Assembly: GCF_024159265.1 (NCBI RefSeq)
Contig: NZ_JAMYWY010000001.1
Location: 2,604,001 to 2,668,000, forward strand
Direction of reading: 5' to 3'
DNA: 64,000 nucleotides
Origin: Paenibacillus sp. 1781tsa1
GTDB taxonomy: Bacteria > Bacillota > Bacilli > Paenibacillales > Paenibacillaceae
Both the position numbers and the translations under genes were made by a program. Below are positions 16,667 through 24,934 of the stretch, piece by piece. Within the stretch, counting starts at the first letter, position 1; every line of letters starts with the position of its first letter. The notes under the pieces were generated by a model. The model was not told the DNA's origin and ran no database searches. It was given only the letters and a program-made list of their open reading frames with translations.

Positions 16667-16940
16667 GTGCGTTCAGCGTGTATTCTATATCAAGGATTAA
16701 GTCCCGAATGGTGAGGGTAGAAGTAAGCCATAGCTTAAGGCAGAGGTGTCCAACGTGAGCAGGAATCTGAATGAAGCCATCGGCAAATCTCCGGTCCGAG
16801 GAACACGAGCCTCTTATAAGGCTAGCGTTCTTTGGATAAAGTTACTACACAAACAAAAGTTGATACTGCTGAAGGCGTACGAGAGTAAATGAGGGGATGT
16901 TTCCTATGCGGAAACGGATTTGATAGGAGCAAAAGATAGA
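16667..16940 (+). mobile_element. 5' fragment of a group II intron
   Basis: It starts with GTGCG, the conserved 5' end of group II introns. It continues with domain I-like sequence: TAAGTCCCGAATGGTGAGGG, GGCAGAGGTGTCCAACGTGA, GGAATCTGAATGAAGCCATC, CGGTCCGAGGAACACGAG, and a CTACACAAACAAA segment. I recall very similar strings from bacterial group II introns. No reverse-transcriptase ORF, domain V or 3' end is present before attC-like site 4, so it is a dead fragment. The right limit is approximate. Confidence 0.65.
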
Positions 16941-17028
16941 ACTAAAAGATAAAATACGTAAAGACATATTAAATACATAAAACACACAAGACATATAAAG
17001 GATGTGGAATCGAAGAAGAAGGGGCAGC

Positions 17029-17189
17029 GTATAACAATACATTTTTGCTTCGTCGCTGACGCTCCTCGGTCTTCAAGAGGGATTTCGGAGAAGTGGAATC
17101 AGGCGACACATCCAACCGGCTAAGTGGCAAAGCCACCCGAACCTCCGGTCCTTAAGCCGTTTGGACGTCAGAAATGCGCAACGTTATAT
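17029..17189 (+). repeat. attC-like site 4
   Basis: GTATAAC (17,029) and GTTATAT (17,183) outer cores. The inner arms are weaker (ATTTTTG / CAGAAAT). The ~160 bp middle includes GTGGC-AAA-GCCAC and the blocks CAAGAGGGATTTCGGAGAAG and TCAGGCGA, which are shared with sites 5 and 10. Confidence 0.65.
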
Positions 17190-17245
17190 GCAATCCCGGA
17201 GATCTAAGTTCCAATTGAGGATGAATGTATTAGGAGGGAAGGATG

Positions 17246-17650
17246 ATGAATAGTGATATGGCATCATGGCAAGAACTGAAAATAGATTATGAAATTAATC
17301 AAATATTTCCCAACATATCAACTAGACTAGAAGATATTGAACGTATCCCTACGGGGCTTGGAACAAAAATACTCACTATCCTTATTGAATGGGCTTGCCA
17401 GCCACAAAATACCCACCCAATTGAAATAGCGAGGAAAAAGATTAAAACAATTCCTTCTGATTGGCTAATAGAACATCTTCCTGATGTAGCTAAAACGGCA
17501 ATTTGTCTTGACGATGAATGGGCGTATCGTAGATTGTTAGAGCTACTTTCAGAGGCAATTCCAAAATTACTAGATTGGGGAATTGAATTGGGAATTAATT
17601 CTAAAAATGAAGAAATTAAAGAGGCAGCAAATGACTATAAGGAAAAATAA
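17246..17650 (+). CDS. Hypothetical helical protein, cassette gene
   Basis: This is a ~134-residue soluble, mostly helical acidic protein, not assigned to a family. Its size and composition recall small immunity proteins, but there is no partner toxin nearby. TAGGAGGG gives good spacing to ATG 17,246 (ATG 17,243 also possible). It lies ~57 bases after site 4 and 60 bases before site 5. Confidence 0.65.
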   Translation: MNSDMASWQELKIDYEINQIFPNISTRLEDIERIPTGLGTKILTILIEWACQPQNTHPIEIARKKIKTIPSDWLIEHLPDVAKTAICLDDEWAYRRLLELLSEAIPKLLDWGIELGINSKNEEIKEAANDYKEK

Positions 17651-17709
17651 CAGTTTTGTAGAGTGCAATGAAATGAGAATGTAGATGTGGGTTGAAGAGG
17701 TCGGTGCAG

Positions 17710-17872
17710 CATATACATCATATCCACGCATCGGACCTGACGGTCCTCTGTTCACCCGAGGGAGTTCAGAGAAGTGGGGTTCAGGCGAACAACACTGCGA
17801 ACCTAACCGCATCGCGGTCGGCAGCTGAAGCTACCTTAAGGTTCTCGGGCTCGTGAATACAGAACGTTATAA
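17710..17872 (+). repeat. attC-like site 5
   Basis: The left core is altered (CATATAC in place of NNATAAC). The right core GTTATAA is at 17,866. The inner pair is ATATCCACG / CGTGAATA. The middle shares GAGGGAGTTCAGAGAAGTGG and TCAGGCGAACA blocks with sites 4 and 10. Confidence 0.65.
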
Positions 17873-17901
17873 GAAATTGGCGCAAGATATTAAAAAAAGG
17901 G

Positions 17902-18468
17902 GTGATTACTATTAAGTTCATACTGATATTTGGCCCACAGGCTGTTGGGAAGATGACGGTTGGTCATGAATTAACGAAAATAACGGAATTGAAATTGTTT
18001 CACAATCACATGTCTATCGAGCTGTTTCATCCCTTTTTTGGTTTTGGTACTGAAACTTGGAGGTTATCAAGTATCGTAAGAAGAGAGCTTTTTGAATCTT
18101 TCGCAAGCAGCAACCAGTATGGACTTATTTTCACTTACGTTTGGGGGTTTGATCTTCAGGAGGACTGGGAATTCGTCAAGCAAACATGTAACATGTTTGA
18201 ATCGAAAGGAGCAGAAATTTATTTTGTTGAATTAGAGTCAAATATAGAAGAAAGATTAAAACGAAATACAACGGCGTTTAGACTTGATCAAAAACCAACA
18301 AAAAGAAATATTGAACATTCTGAAATGGACTTAATCAAAACGATGGAAAAACATAGACTCAATTCAAATGATGGAGAAATTACTAGAGAGAATTATCTGA
18401 GAATCAATAATACAAATTTAAGTGCAGATGAAGTTGCAAGATTAATTAAAGATGGATTTAATTTATAG
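17902..18468 (+). CDS. P-loop kinase-like protein, cassette gene
   Basis: This protein of ~185-188 residues has a Walker A motif at the very N-terminus (ILIFGPQAVGKMTVG) and a helical lid region with Arg/Lys residues (ERLKRNTTAFRLDQKP). It is a member of the AAA/shikimate-kinase-like P-loop group of small-molecule kinases. Start: the frame opens with GTG 17,902, but that overlaps the AAGGGGTGA ribosome site. Homologues begin MKFILIFGPQ, which would mean a rare ATT start at 17,911. It is flanked by attC-like sites 5 and 6. Confidence 0.75.
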   Translation: MITIKFILIFGPQAVGKMTVGHELTKITELKLFHNHMSIELFHPFFGFGTETWRLSSIVRRELFESFASSNQYGLIFTYVWGFDLQEDWEFVKQTCNMFESKGAEIYFVELESNIEERLKRNTTAFRLDQKPTKRNIEHSEMDLIKTMEKHRLNSNDGEITRENYLRINNTNLSADEVARLIKDGFNL

Positions 18469-18502
18469 TATGTGTGAGTAAGTCAAGAAGGCACCAACAT
18501 CT

Positions 18503-18615
18503 GTATAACACCATATTCAAGCATCGGCTACGTTTTGGTCCAATGATGGGGATTGGTAGAGTAGTGATTCATATGACAACTTGCTACGCAAGTTCTTGAA
18601 CACAAAACGTTAGGT
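18503..18615 (+). repeat. attC-like site 6
   Basis: GTATAAC (18,503) and GTTAGGT (18,609) match the classical integron core pattern GTTRRRY well. The inner pair is TTCAAG / CTTGAA, the same letters as in classical attC sites. The hairpin AACTTGC-TACG-GCAAGTT lies in the right arm. The AGGT of the right core also serves as the ribosome binding site of the next gene. Confidence 0.78.
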
Positions 18616-18624
18616 GAAAGCTCG

Positions 18625-19668
18625 ATGATCGTTTCCTTCAGAAACGTTATTATTCCCGAAAGTGGTGATTTGGTGAATGAATTAACAATCGAGATAAATG
18701 ATTATTTAGAGAATAAATACCAGAGAGAAGAATTTAGCGGTGCTGTTCTGGTTTCCAAGAACAACAGAATATTATTTAATGCTGGAGTTGGGATAGCAAA
18801 TAGAGAACATCAAATTAAGTGTACAACCGAAACTAGATTTCGTATTGGTTCGATAACCAAACAATTTACTTCAATGGCCATTATGATTCTTTTTGAGAGA
18901 GGTTTACTTAGCGAGAGTGATAGACTAGCCAAGTTCTTTCCTCATTGTCCCTACAGTGAAAGTGTAACTATCCATCATCTTTTAACTCATACATCAGGAA
19001 TCCCTAATATTACTCAACTCCAAGATTTCAAAAAAATAATGAAGGAATATACTCCGTTACTTATAAGTACAGAGTTAATAATGAAACTCCCGTTAGATTT
19101 TCAGCCTGGCACTCAATTTAAATATTCGAATTCTGGTTATTTACTGTTGGCTTACTTAATTGAAATGGTAACAGGGCAGTCCTATGAAGAATTTTTGAAA
19201 GAGAATATATTCCGCCCTTTATCTATGAATTGTTCAGGACCGGATAAATATAAGGAGATTATATTACAAAGAGCGTCCGGGTATGAGTTCGATCATAAAA
19301 ATGGCATTGTTAATTCTGATTTTATTGATATGTCCATTGCATCAGGTGGGGGAGATCTCTTATCGACCACAGAAGATTTGTACAAATGGGAAATTGCACT
19401 ATCTTTAAACCAATTAGTTTCAAATAAACGAATGCAGCGTCTGTTTACTGATTATGGATTTGGTTATGGATACGGTTGGTTTGTTAAAGAAGAACTATTT
19501 AATAATAAAGCTAGTAAGAGTGTTTACCACGGAGGTGGAATTGTAGGCTTTAAAAATAGAATAACCAGGTATCTGGATGAACAAGTATGTATTATTGTTT
19601 TGAATAATCCCTCGACCACAGATGTAGACGATGTTACTAATAACATCGCTAATTTAATATTTCAGTAA
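18625..19668 (+). CDS. Serine hydrolase, beta-lactamase/penicillin-binding family, cassette gene
   Basis: This is a 347-residue protein of the class C beta-lactamase-like family. It carries the SxxK nucleophile motif (GSITKQF), the YSN motif (FKYSNSGYLL) and a HGG motif (VYHGGGIVGF). It has no signal peptide, so it is probably cytoplasmic and acts as an esterase or peptidase, not as a lactamase. The ATG at 18,625 is 10 bases after site 6, whose AGGTGA is its ribosome site. A damaged site 7 follows. Confidence 0.85.
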   Translation: MIVSFRNVIIPESGDLVNELTIEINDYLENKYQREEFSGAVLVSKNNRILFNAGVGIANREHQIKCTTETRFRIGSITKQFTSMAIMILFERGLLSESDRLAKFFPHCPYSESVTIHHLLTHTSGIPNITQLQDFKKIMKEYTPLLISTELIMKLPLDFQPGTQFKYSNSGYLLLAYLIEMVTGQSYEEFLKENIFRPLSMNCSGPDKYKEIILQRASGYEFDHKNGIVNSDFIDMSIASGGGDLLSTTEDLYKWEIALSLNQLVSNKRMQRLFTDYGFGYGYGWFVKEELFNNKASKSVYHGGGIVGFKNRITRYLDEQVCIIVLNNPSTTDVDDVTNNIANLIFQ

Positions 19669-19702
19669 ATTTAAGAACGTGTGGGTATCTCAAATCGGAA
19701 TC

Positions 19703-19790
19703 GCCTAACAATATTTTCACGCATCGGTCATACGCCCTCGGTCCGGCAGGGGGATTGGGAGCAACCGGACAACCCTGACTGGCTAACATC
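19703..19790 (+). repeat. Half attC-like site 7 (left half only)
   Basis: GCCTAAC then ATTTTCACGCATCGG and ATACGCCCTCGGTCCGGC, as in site 1. The right half (CGTGAATA, GTTAT) is absent. Sequence runs directly into the middle of an acetyltransferase reading frame, so a deletion or a second insertion removed it. Confidence 0.65.
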
Positions 19791-19814
19791 CTTAACCCGG
19801 AGGCTGTACGCTCT

Positions 19815-20414
19815 TTGATAGACGGACTGAATGACCGTAAAATTCCGGGTGTGACGACGGAAAAAAAATTGGCGGAGTATTTTGCCGAAGAATATGTTTT
19901 GAGCAAGGGTACAACTATTCATACAACCATGCGCCAATGTATATATGAACTTACAACAGTAAACCCGGACATTCCAAGGATCGGTACCGTTCGGCTGCTG
20001 GATAAAAAGGATCTTCACTTCTTTCCCTACTGGGCTGAAGCTTTTTCTGCGGCGTCAAGTTATGGTAAAACAGAAATGTTCATACCGCAAGAGGCAGAGC
20101 CCTATCTCTACCGGATCGCATCAAAAAAACTCTATGTTTTAGAGGACGACAAAGGGATGCCTGTTTCCATGGCCGGATTTACGAGGGCGATGCAAACGGC
20201 TATCGGCGTGGCGTTTGTCTATACGCCTCCCTATGAGCGCGGAAAGGGCTACGCGACTTCGATCGTGGCACACATTAGCCAACTTGCATTGGAGAAAGGA
20301 TTTACTAAGTGCGTTTTATATACAGACTTAGAAAATCCCACATCAAATAGCATTTATCGAAAGATAGGCTATATGCCAATTTGTGATTCACTTCAACTAG
20401 AATTTGAATACTAG
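19815..20414 (+). pseudogene. GNAT acetyltransferase lacking its N-terminal part
   Basis: The C-terminal GNAT domain is clear: GMPVSMAGFTRAM, the acetyl-CoA-binding loop VYTPPYERGKGYATSIVAHI and NSIYRKIGYMPICD. Relatives of this type are, as I recall, about 270-280 residues. Here only ~199 residues are open, from a TTG at 19,815 without a ribosome binding site. The upstream side is the broken attC-like site 7. Its higher GC content than neighbouring cassette genes suggests a different source. Probably a non-functional remnant. Confidence 0.65.
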
Positions 20415-20591
20415 AATGATGTGGATATGACTTCTAACAAGGTGAAATGAGAGCATCATATTAAGTAAAGATACAGCGGCGATATCAATTTAGTTAGCTT
20501 TGTATGATGCCGACCCATTTCCTCCAGGTTACATTGTTACAATCAGAAATGGCCTCATTAAAGCACTGAAGCGAAAGGAATATATATATAC

Positions 20592-21146
20592 ATGAACAAT
20601 TCCCTTCTGAAACTTCGAAAGATATTTATCTTGATAATCGTGATTATAGATATAATTTGGTTATTTTCATTTATCATCAATTATGATATTACTATATTCA
20701 AAAAAAGTAACTTTGTAATTCCTATCGTGCTACACATCATTTTATTTTTTTGGTTAGGGTATAGAAGCAAAGGAAGAAAGCTAATTTTGTTTGTTATTTT
20801 GATTATTTTTTCTTCTCTTCTTTTGATTAAGCATTCATTTGCTCCAGTATTTGATCCATACAGCTACGAACATCTTCATATCCCTGGCCCTGGACATTAT
20901 AGTGAAGTTATAGTTGAACATCAAGCTAATCTGCTGGATCAAGGCATTACACAGTATCGTGTCTACCAAACGAAGTTTTGGGGTTTATTCTTAACGGAGT
21001 TAACAACTAAGGAAGTTGTGATAGAAGAACCACATGACTTATATCTTTCCCAAGAAGATATTTTTGATTACTCTGCTCCAGAATGGACGAGCGGGACAGT
21101 TAGCTTTGATACCTATAAAGGAAAACTTACTCTCAAGCTCAAATGA
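20592..21146 (+). CDS. Hypothetical membrane-anchored protein, cassette gene
   Basis: This is a 184-residue protein. Three hydrophobic helices lie in the first ~85 residues (about 10-32, 38-56, 60-78). An extracytoplasmic-looking C-terminal domain follows (FDPYSYEHLHIPGPGHYSE onward) with many Tyr and acidic residues. No family is recognised. AAAGGAA before the ATG supports the start. The interval before it (20,415-20,591) has no recognisable attC-like site. Site 8 follows. Confidence 0.65.
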   Translation: MNNSLLKLRKIFILIIVIIDIIWLFSFIINYDITIFKKSNFVIPIVLHIILFFWLGYRSKGRKLILFVILIIFSSLLLIKHSFAPVFDPYSYEHLHIPGPGHYSEVIVEHQANLLDQGITQYRVYQTKFWGLFLTELTTKEVVIEEPHDLYLSQEDIFDYSAPEWTSGTVSFDTYKGKLTLKLK

Positions 21147-21267
21147 CTGAACATAAAACCCAAAATATTCATAATTTGATTTACTTCAAGAAGGTGCTAT
21201 GGAAAGGCATTAGGATAGGGATCTAAGGGCTATTTTAAATGAGAACTCAAAGAAGCGCTCCGACATC

Positions 21268-21363
21268 ACTTAACATAATATTCATGCTGCGGACAGTCGT
21301 CCTTTGTACGGCATTTGCCGGACACTCAGCATACGCCGAGTCCTGAATACAGGAACGTTAGCA
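21268..21363 (+). repeat. attC-like site 8
   Basis: 96 bp. ACTTAAC and GTTAGCA outer cores; TATTCA / TGAATA inner pair. Three head hairpins: GGAC-AGTC-GTCC, CGGC-ATTT-GCCG and ACTCAGC-ATAC-GCCGAGT. It has the same length and fold as site 2 although the head sequences differ at compensating positions. Confidence 0.78.
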
Positions 21364-21431
21364 GAAACCAAGGGATTACTTAATCCAATTATAAAGATTA
21401 GATAAACTATTTTTTAAGGACGGGGATTTCT

Positions 21432-22058
21432 ATGAGTAGATTGTTACTAACCTCTTGTGGTTCTTATACTGAAGAAATTAAAAATCAATTTCTGGAGTTT
21501 TTTGATGGAGATATTTCTCAATTAAAAGTCTCAATTATTACAACAGCATCCCCTAAAAAAGAAACTAATAGATATGCACAAAGAGCATTACAAGAGTTTA
21601 AGGACATGGGATTTCAACATATCAATTTTGTAGATATAGAATTTGATGACCCACAAATTCTCTTACATAGAGATGTTATATATATCAATGGTGGAAATCC
21701 ATTTACATTATTGTATTACGCGAAGAAAAGTGGTGCTGATGAAATTATCAGAACACTGGCCGCACAGAATGTAACAATAGTTGGAGTAAGTGCAGGAACG
21801 TTATTACTGGGGCCGAATATTAACATTGTGGATTTCTTTACTCCGCAGATGAACACCATGAATTTAACGGATTTTAAGGCATTAGGTGTAACCGACAAGC
21901 TTATTTTTCCTCACTATGATCGAGAGGATATATTTAAAGATCGTACTAATAAAACAATTGAAGAGAGAATAGCAGAATTTGAATCTAATGAGGACTGTAA
22001 GGTGACAAGGCTTAAAGATGAAGAATATATCTCAATCTTAATAAACCAAGCACATTGA
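21432..22058 (+). CDS. Peptidase E-like (S51) protein, cassette gene
   Basis: This is a 208-residue protein of the class I glutamine amidotransferase-like fold, peptidase S51 group. It shows the GGNPFTLLYY segment and the nucleophile elbow VGVSAGTLLLGP with the catalytic Ser. Family members cleave Asp-X dipeptides or cyanophycin-like peptides. The substrate here is unknown. It starts 68 bases after site 8 with AAGGACGGGG upstream. Site 9 follows 28 bases after the stop. Confidence 0.8.
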   Translation: MSRLLLTSCGSYTEEIKNQFLEFFDGDISQLKVSIITTASPKKETNRYAQRALQEFKDMGFQHINFVDIEFDDPQILLHRDVIYINGGNPFTLLYYAKKSGADEIIRTLAAQNVTIVGVSAGTLLLGPNINIVDFFTPQMNTMNLTDFKALGVTDKLIFPHYDREDIFKDRTNKTIEERIAEFESNEDCKVTRLKDEEYISILINQAH

Positions 22059-22085
22059 AAGTAGCTTGAAGAAGCCCCTGAGTTT

Positions 22086-22240
22086 TGCTAACAACGTATT
22101 CAAGCTGCGGGGCTACGCCTCTTTGTCTGCCAGAGGGATTTCGAGGAAGGAGTATCCAGTAGACAACTCCTGTGAGGTTAAGTCTTCGACTCGGTCGCTC
22201 CTTCAATCCTCTCGGGTTTGTGAATACAACAACGTTTGCC
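22086..22240 (+). repeat. attC-like site 9
   Basis: GCTAAC and GTTTGC outer cores are complementary apart from one base. The inner pair is GTATTCA / TGAATAC, continued on the left as TTCAAGC. The middle includes GGGGC-TAC-GCCTC and a GAGGGATTTCGAGGAAGG block shared with sites 1 and 4. Confidence 0.72.
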
Positions 22241-22271
22241 GAAAGATATTCTTAGTTTAGGAGGAGTCTAT

Positions 22272-23030
22272 ATGATATTAGAAAAAGTTATCAATAGAAT
22301 TACCATACAAAGTGAATATAAGGATTTGGTTGATAAGTATATAGATCGTATCCTTAACGAATTCAAAGATAAGATTCATAGCATTTATATGTGTGGCTCG
22401 ATTCCAAAAGGAACAGCTACACCTTTTAAGTCAGATGCAGACTTTACTATTGTATGTGCAAATCCCCAAGATATTGATTACGAAAGATTGTCAAATATCA
22501 AAGACAGGCTTTTGGAAGAATATCCATTCGTCACTAAGATGGATACGATCATTTGCTCGATTGATGATGTATTAAGTAGACCGAATGATTGGGGTTTTTG
22601 GATTAAGATCATTTGTGTTTGCATACATGGGGAGGACATTGGTGAAAAAGTACCCCCGATCATAATTTCTCCAGAATTCATTTTAGACTTAAATACAGAT
22701 ACCAAGGAGGAAGTAGATCGTGTACATCGATCACTTTCTAATGTTAGTGATCACGCAATGAAAACTAGATATATTAAAGGTTACTCTAAGAGATTAATTC
22801 GTGCATTATACTCTTTGGTTTTAGAAGATACAGGGGTATGGGAAGATGAAATCATTAAGATGAAGAATGCCATATTAAACTATTGTGAGATTGACTCCGC
22901 TTTAGTTGAGTATCTGTATGCTTGTTACTTGGATAGCGATGTATCTGTTGAAGATTTTCTGGAAATCGCAGATGAAGTATATAGCTATTTTGAGAACGCC
23001 TTAAATACAATGACTACTTCCAGAAATTAA
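22272..23030 (+). CDS. Nucleotidyltransferase (aminoglycoside-adenylyltransferase-like), cassette gene
   Basis: This is a 252-residue protein with the pol-beta nucleotidyltransferase signature: GSIPKGTATPFKSDADFTIV, that is GS-x-x-KG-x(5)-SD-x-D. A helical C-terminal domain follows, as in ANT-type enzymes that adenylylate aminoglycosides. Relation to known resistance enzymes is remote, so antibiotic modification is only a possibility. AGGAGGAG before ATG 22,272 is strong. It lies between sites 9 and 10. Nucleotidyltransferases are classical integron cargo. Confidence 0.78.
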   Translation: MILEKVINRITIQSEYKDLVDKYIDRILNEFKDKIHSIYMCGSIPKGTATPFKSDADFTIVCANPQDIDYERLSNIKDRLLEEYPFVTKMDTIICSIDDVLSRPNDWGFWIKIICVCIHGEDIGEKVPPIIISPEFILDLNTDTKEEVDRVHRSLSNVSDHAMKTRYIKGYSKRLIRALYSLVLEDTGVWEDEIIKMKNAILNYCEIDSALVEYLYACYLDSDVSVEDFLEIADEVYSYFENALNTMTTSRN

Positions 23031-23088
23031 TTTGGATTACAATATATTGAAGAGTTTTAGAATGTAATTCAATGATGCTGGCAACAGC

Positions 23089-23254
23089 GGATAACATTGT
23101 TTTCACCCATCGTACCTATACTGTCCTTCGGTCGCCAGAAGGTAAGGAACCAGGAAGCGGTGTCAGGCGATCAACCCTGCACTGGCAAAGTGGCGGAGCC
23201 ACTCGGCCTAACCGCGTAAGCCAGTGAGGCGTCGTGAATGCACGAACGTTATGC
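23089..23254 (+). repeat. attC-like site 10
   Basis: GGATAAC and GTTATGC outer cores; TTTTCAC / GTGAA inner pair. The long middle has CACTGGC...GCCAGTG with AGTGGC-GGA-GCCACT inside it. The right end CGTTATGC is identical to ends known from Vibrio cholerae VCR sites (from memory). Confidence 0.72.
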
Positions 23255-23303
23255 GAAAGGCCAGAAGAACGTATAAACCATGAAAATTTATAGGATGAAA
23301 TAA

Positions 23304-23627
23304 ATGAATAAGAAGACATATCTTGTAAATATAGCTTATCTAATTGACTTAACTGACGAAGAATATAAAGAAATCGATGGGGATTTGACTCCTGTACTAG
23401 AAAATGAAATTACAATAAGGAGAGATTTGAAATTACATTGGGAGAGCAGTTCCTCTGTATATCTCGATCCAGAAGCAATGAATTGCGGAAGATGCGCAAA
23501 ATGTAATTCATGGGCAACTGATAGAGAAAAGCCAAATCATATTGATGAACTCAATAACGGAGCTGTTGTTGAAGGGCAATTACTTTGTGATGAGTGTTTG
23601 CCAGAGGAGCATAGATGGGCCTTCTAA
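23304..23627 (+). CDS. Small zinc-ribbon-like hypothetical protein, cassette gene
   Basis: This is a 107-residue acidic protein. The C-terminal half has C-x2-C-x2-C (MNCGRCAKCNSW) and, ~40 residues on, C-x2-C (LLCDECLPEEHRWAF), which could bind one zinc ion. No family is recognised. TAGGATG precedes the ATG by 7 bases. It lies 50 bases after site 10. Confidence 0.68.
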   Translation: MNKKTYLVNIAYLIDLTDEEYKEIDGDLTPVLENEITIRRDLKLHWESSSSVYLDPEAMNCGRCAKCNSWATDREKPNHIDELNNGAVVEGQLLCDECLPEEHRWAF

Positions 23628-23657
23628 AAATGGATAATGGTTAGTAATTCGCAGAAG

Positions 23658-23847
23658 TCTGATACATCTCACTCTTCGAGTCATTCGGAGCTCGGTCCGG
23701 CCAAAGTAAGATGAGGATTCGGAGAAGTATTTGGTAGCTGCAGGGAAGCGGAATCAGCCGTACACATCCGCACCGACTAAGCGCATCACGCCCAGCGACT
23801 TCGTCTCTTAAAGTCGGTGGGACGTCGTGAATACAAGAACATTAGCA
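23658..23847 (+). repeat. attC-like site 11 (degenerate)
   Basis: The left core reads TCTGATAC and the right core ATTAGCA; both have lost a conserved base. The right arm GACGTCGTGAATACAAGAAC is typical of the other sites. The middle keeps GATTCGGAGAAG and CACCGACT/AGTCGGTG pairing. At ~190 bp it is the longest copy, and it appears to contain a small internal duplication. Confidence 0.55.
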
Positions 23848-23952
23848 AAAACCTCTGTTAAGAACTGTGTTAAAGAACAGAATCAAATACAAAAAAATTC
23901 AGACTTGCGTCATCGTAATTCAAAGACAGTTTATACAGAGGAGTGGGGATTC

Positions 23953-24327
23953 ATGATTAAAAAATCGGAGGAATTTTTAAAGATGATGTTAAATTTCTTC
24001 CCTTCCACTAGTACTGATTATAAAAAATCAATTGAGAATCACGGTATGGTATTAGAAACTGTCATAATTGAGGGAATATTCATGCCGGAGATTATTAAGT
24101 TATTAAGCGAGAATAGAAATAACAAGCTTCTAGAAAGTATTTTTGATTATTTTGAAGAAGTATCTAATTGCAAAGATGATCACTTAATTAATAGCATTTT
24201 TTCAGTTACAGTATTGGAAATATTGGGTAACGACGAAAAGATTCTTCGGGCTGCACAAGAGTATATGGGACCTAAAACCATGCAACTTCAATTAGAGGCT
24301 GATATAGGATTAGGTAGGATTAGATAG
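23953..24327 (+). CDS. Hypothetical helical protein, cassette gene
   Basis: This is a 124-residue acidic helical protein (LLSENRNNKLLESIFDYFEEVSNC). It loosely recalls small immunity-like proteins, but I cannot name the family. AGAGGAGTGGGG before ATG 23,953 sets the start. The frame is open back to 23,827, where it runs into site 11. The right end ...EADIGLGRIR is followed by the right half of another site. Confidence 0.65.
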   Translation: MIKKSEEFLKMMLNFFPSTSTDYKKSIENHGMVLETVIIEGIFMPEIIKLLSENRNNKLLESIFDYFEEVSNCKDDHLINSIFSVTVLEILGNDEKILRAAQEYMGPKTMQLQLEADIGLGRIR

Positions 24328-24340
24328 AAGCTGATCAACG

Positions 24341-24374
24341 TGGTGAGACATCGTGGATATAAGAACGGTTGTCT
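24341..24374 (+). repeat. Half attC-like site 12 (right half only)
   Basis: GACATCGTGGATATAAGAAC then GTTGTCT, matching the right arm of sites 1 and 11 (GACGTCGTGAATATA...). The left half is missing, so the boundary has been rearranged. Confidence 0.5.
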
Positions 24375-24412
24375 AATAATCTTAAACAAAACACAAGCAT
24401 AGGAGCAATATA

Positions 24413-24814
24413 ATGACAATCATGTTCAAAGAAATAAAAGACATTGATACACAGGCAATTCAAGAACTGTTTCATTCGGTGGACTGGAAATCAGGAGATT
24501 TCCCAGAAGATCTTAGACAAGCAATAAACAACTCGCATGCGGTTATTACTGCATGGGATGATACCAAATTAGTTGGTTTAATAAATGCATTGTCTGACGG
24601 CGTGATGACAGTATATTTTCATTACATGTTAGTACACAAAGATTACCAATCATTAGGAATTGGAAAGAGAATGATGGAACAAGTGCTTAGTCGATATTCT
24701 AATATCAAAACAAAAGTGCTTATATCCTATGATAGTGCAGAAAAGTTCTATGGATTATTTGGATTTAAGCCAGAAAAAGGAACTAAAGCCATGTTTATTT
24801 CAGATATGGTATAG
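24413..24814 (+). CDS. GNAT-family N-acetyltransferase, cassette gene
   Basis: This is a 133-residue single-domain acetyltransferase. The acetyl-CoA loop reads VHKDYQSLGIGKRMMEQVL (Q/R-x-x-G-x-G/A type) and the C-terminal part SAEKFYGLFGFKPE. It transfers acetyl groups to an amine of unknown identity. AGGAGC lies 6 bases before the ATG. It sits 39 bases after half site 12 and 36 bases before half site 13. Confidence 0.82.
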   Translation: MTIMFKEIKDIDTQAIQELFHSVDWKSGDFPEDLRQAINNSHAVITAWDDTKLVGLINALSDGVMTVYFHYMLVHKDYQSLGIGKRMMEQVLSRYSNIKTKVLISYDSAEKFYGLFGFKPEKGTKAMFISDMV

Positions 24815-24849
24815 CATTTTGTGAGTTTATCAAAGAAGTTGGGATCATC

Positions 24850-24880
24850 AGATAACAACACTTTCACTTCTAGGGATTTA
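24850..24880 (+). repeat. Half attC-like site 13 (left half only)
   Basis: AGATAAC then ACTTTCACTTCTAGGG, the left arm of an attC-like site. No GTTAT half follows before the next gene at 24,935. Confidence 0.45.
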
Positions 24881-24934
24881 GCTATAGCAATTAGAAAAAG
24901 AGTGGATATATAAACCAACATAGGAGGAACTAAT

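Noticed and set aside
15310..23847. CRISPR array
   Set aside because: The repeats are long, divergent palindromes separated by whole genes of variable length, with no short constant repeat or spacer and no cas genes.
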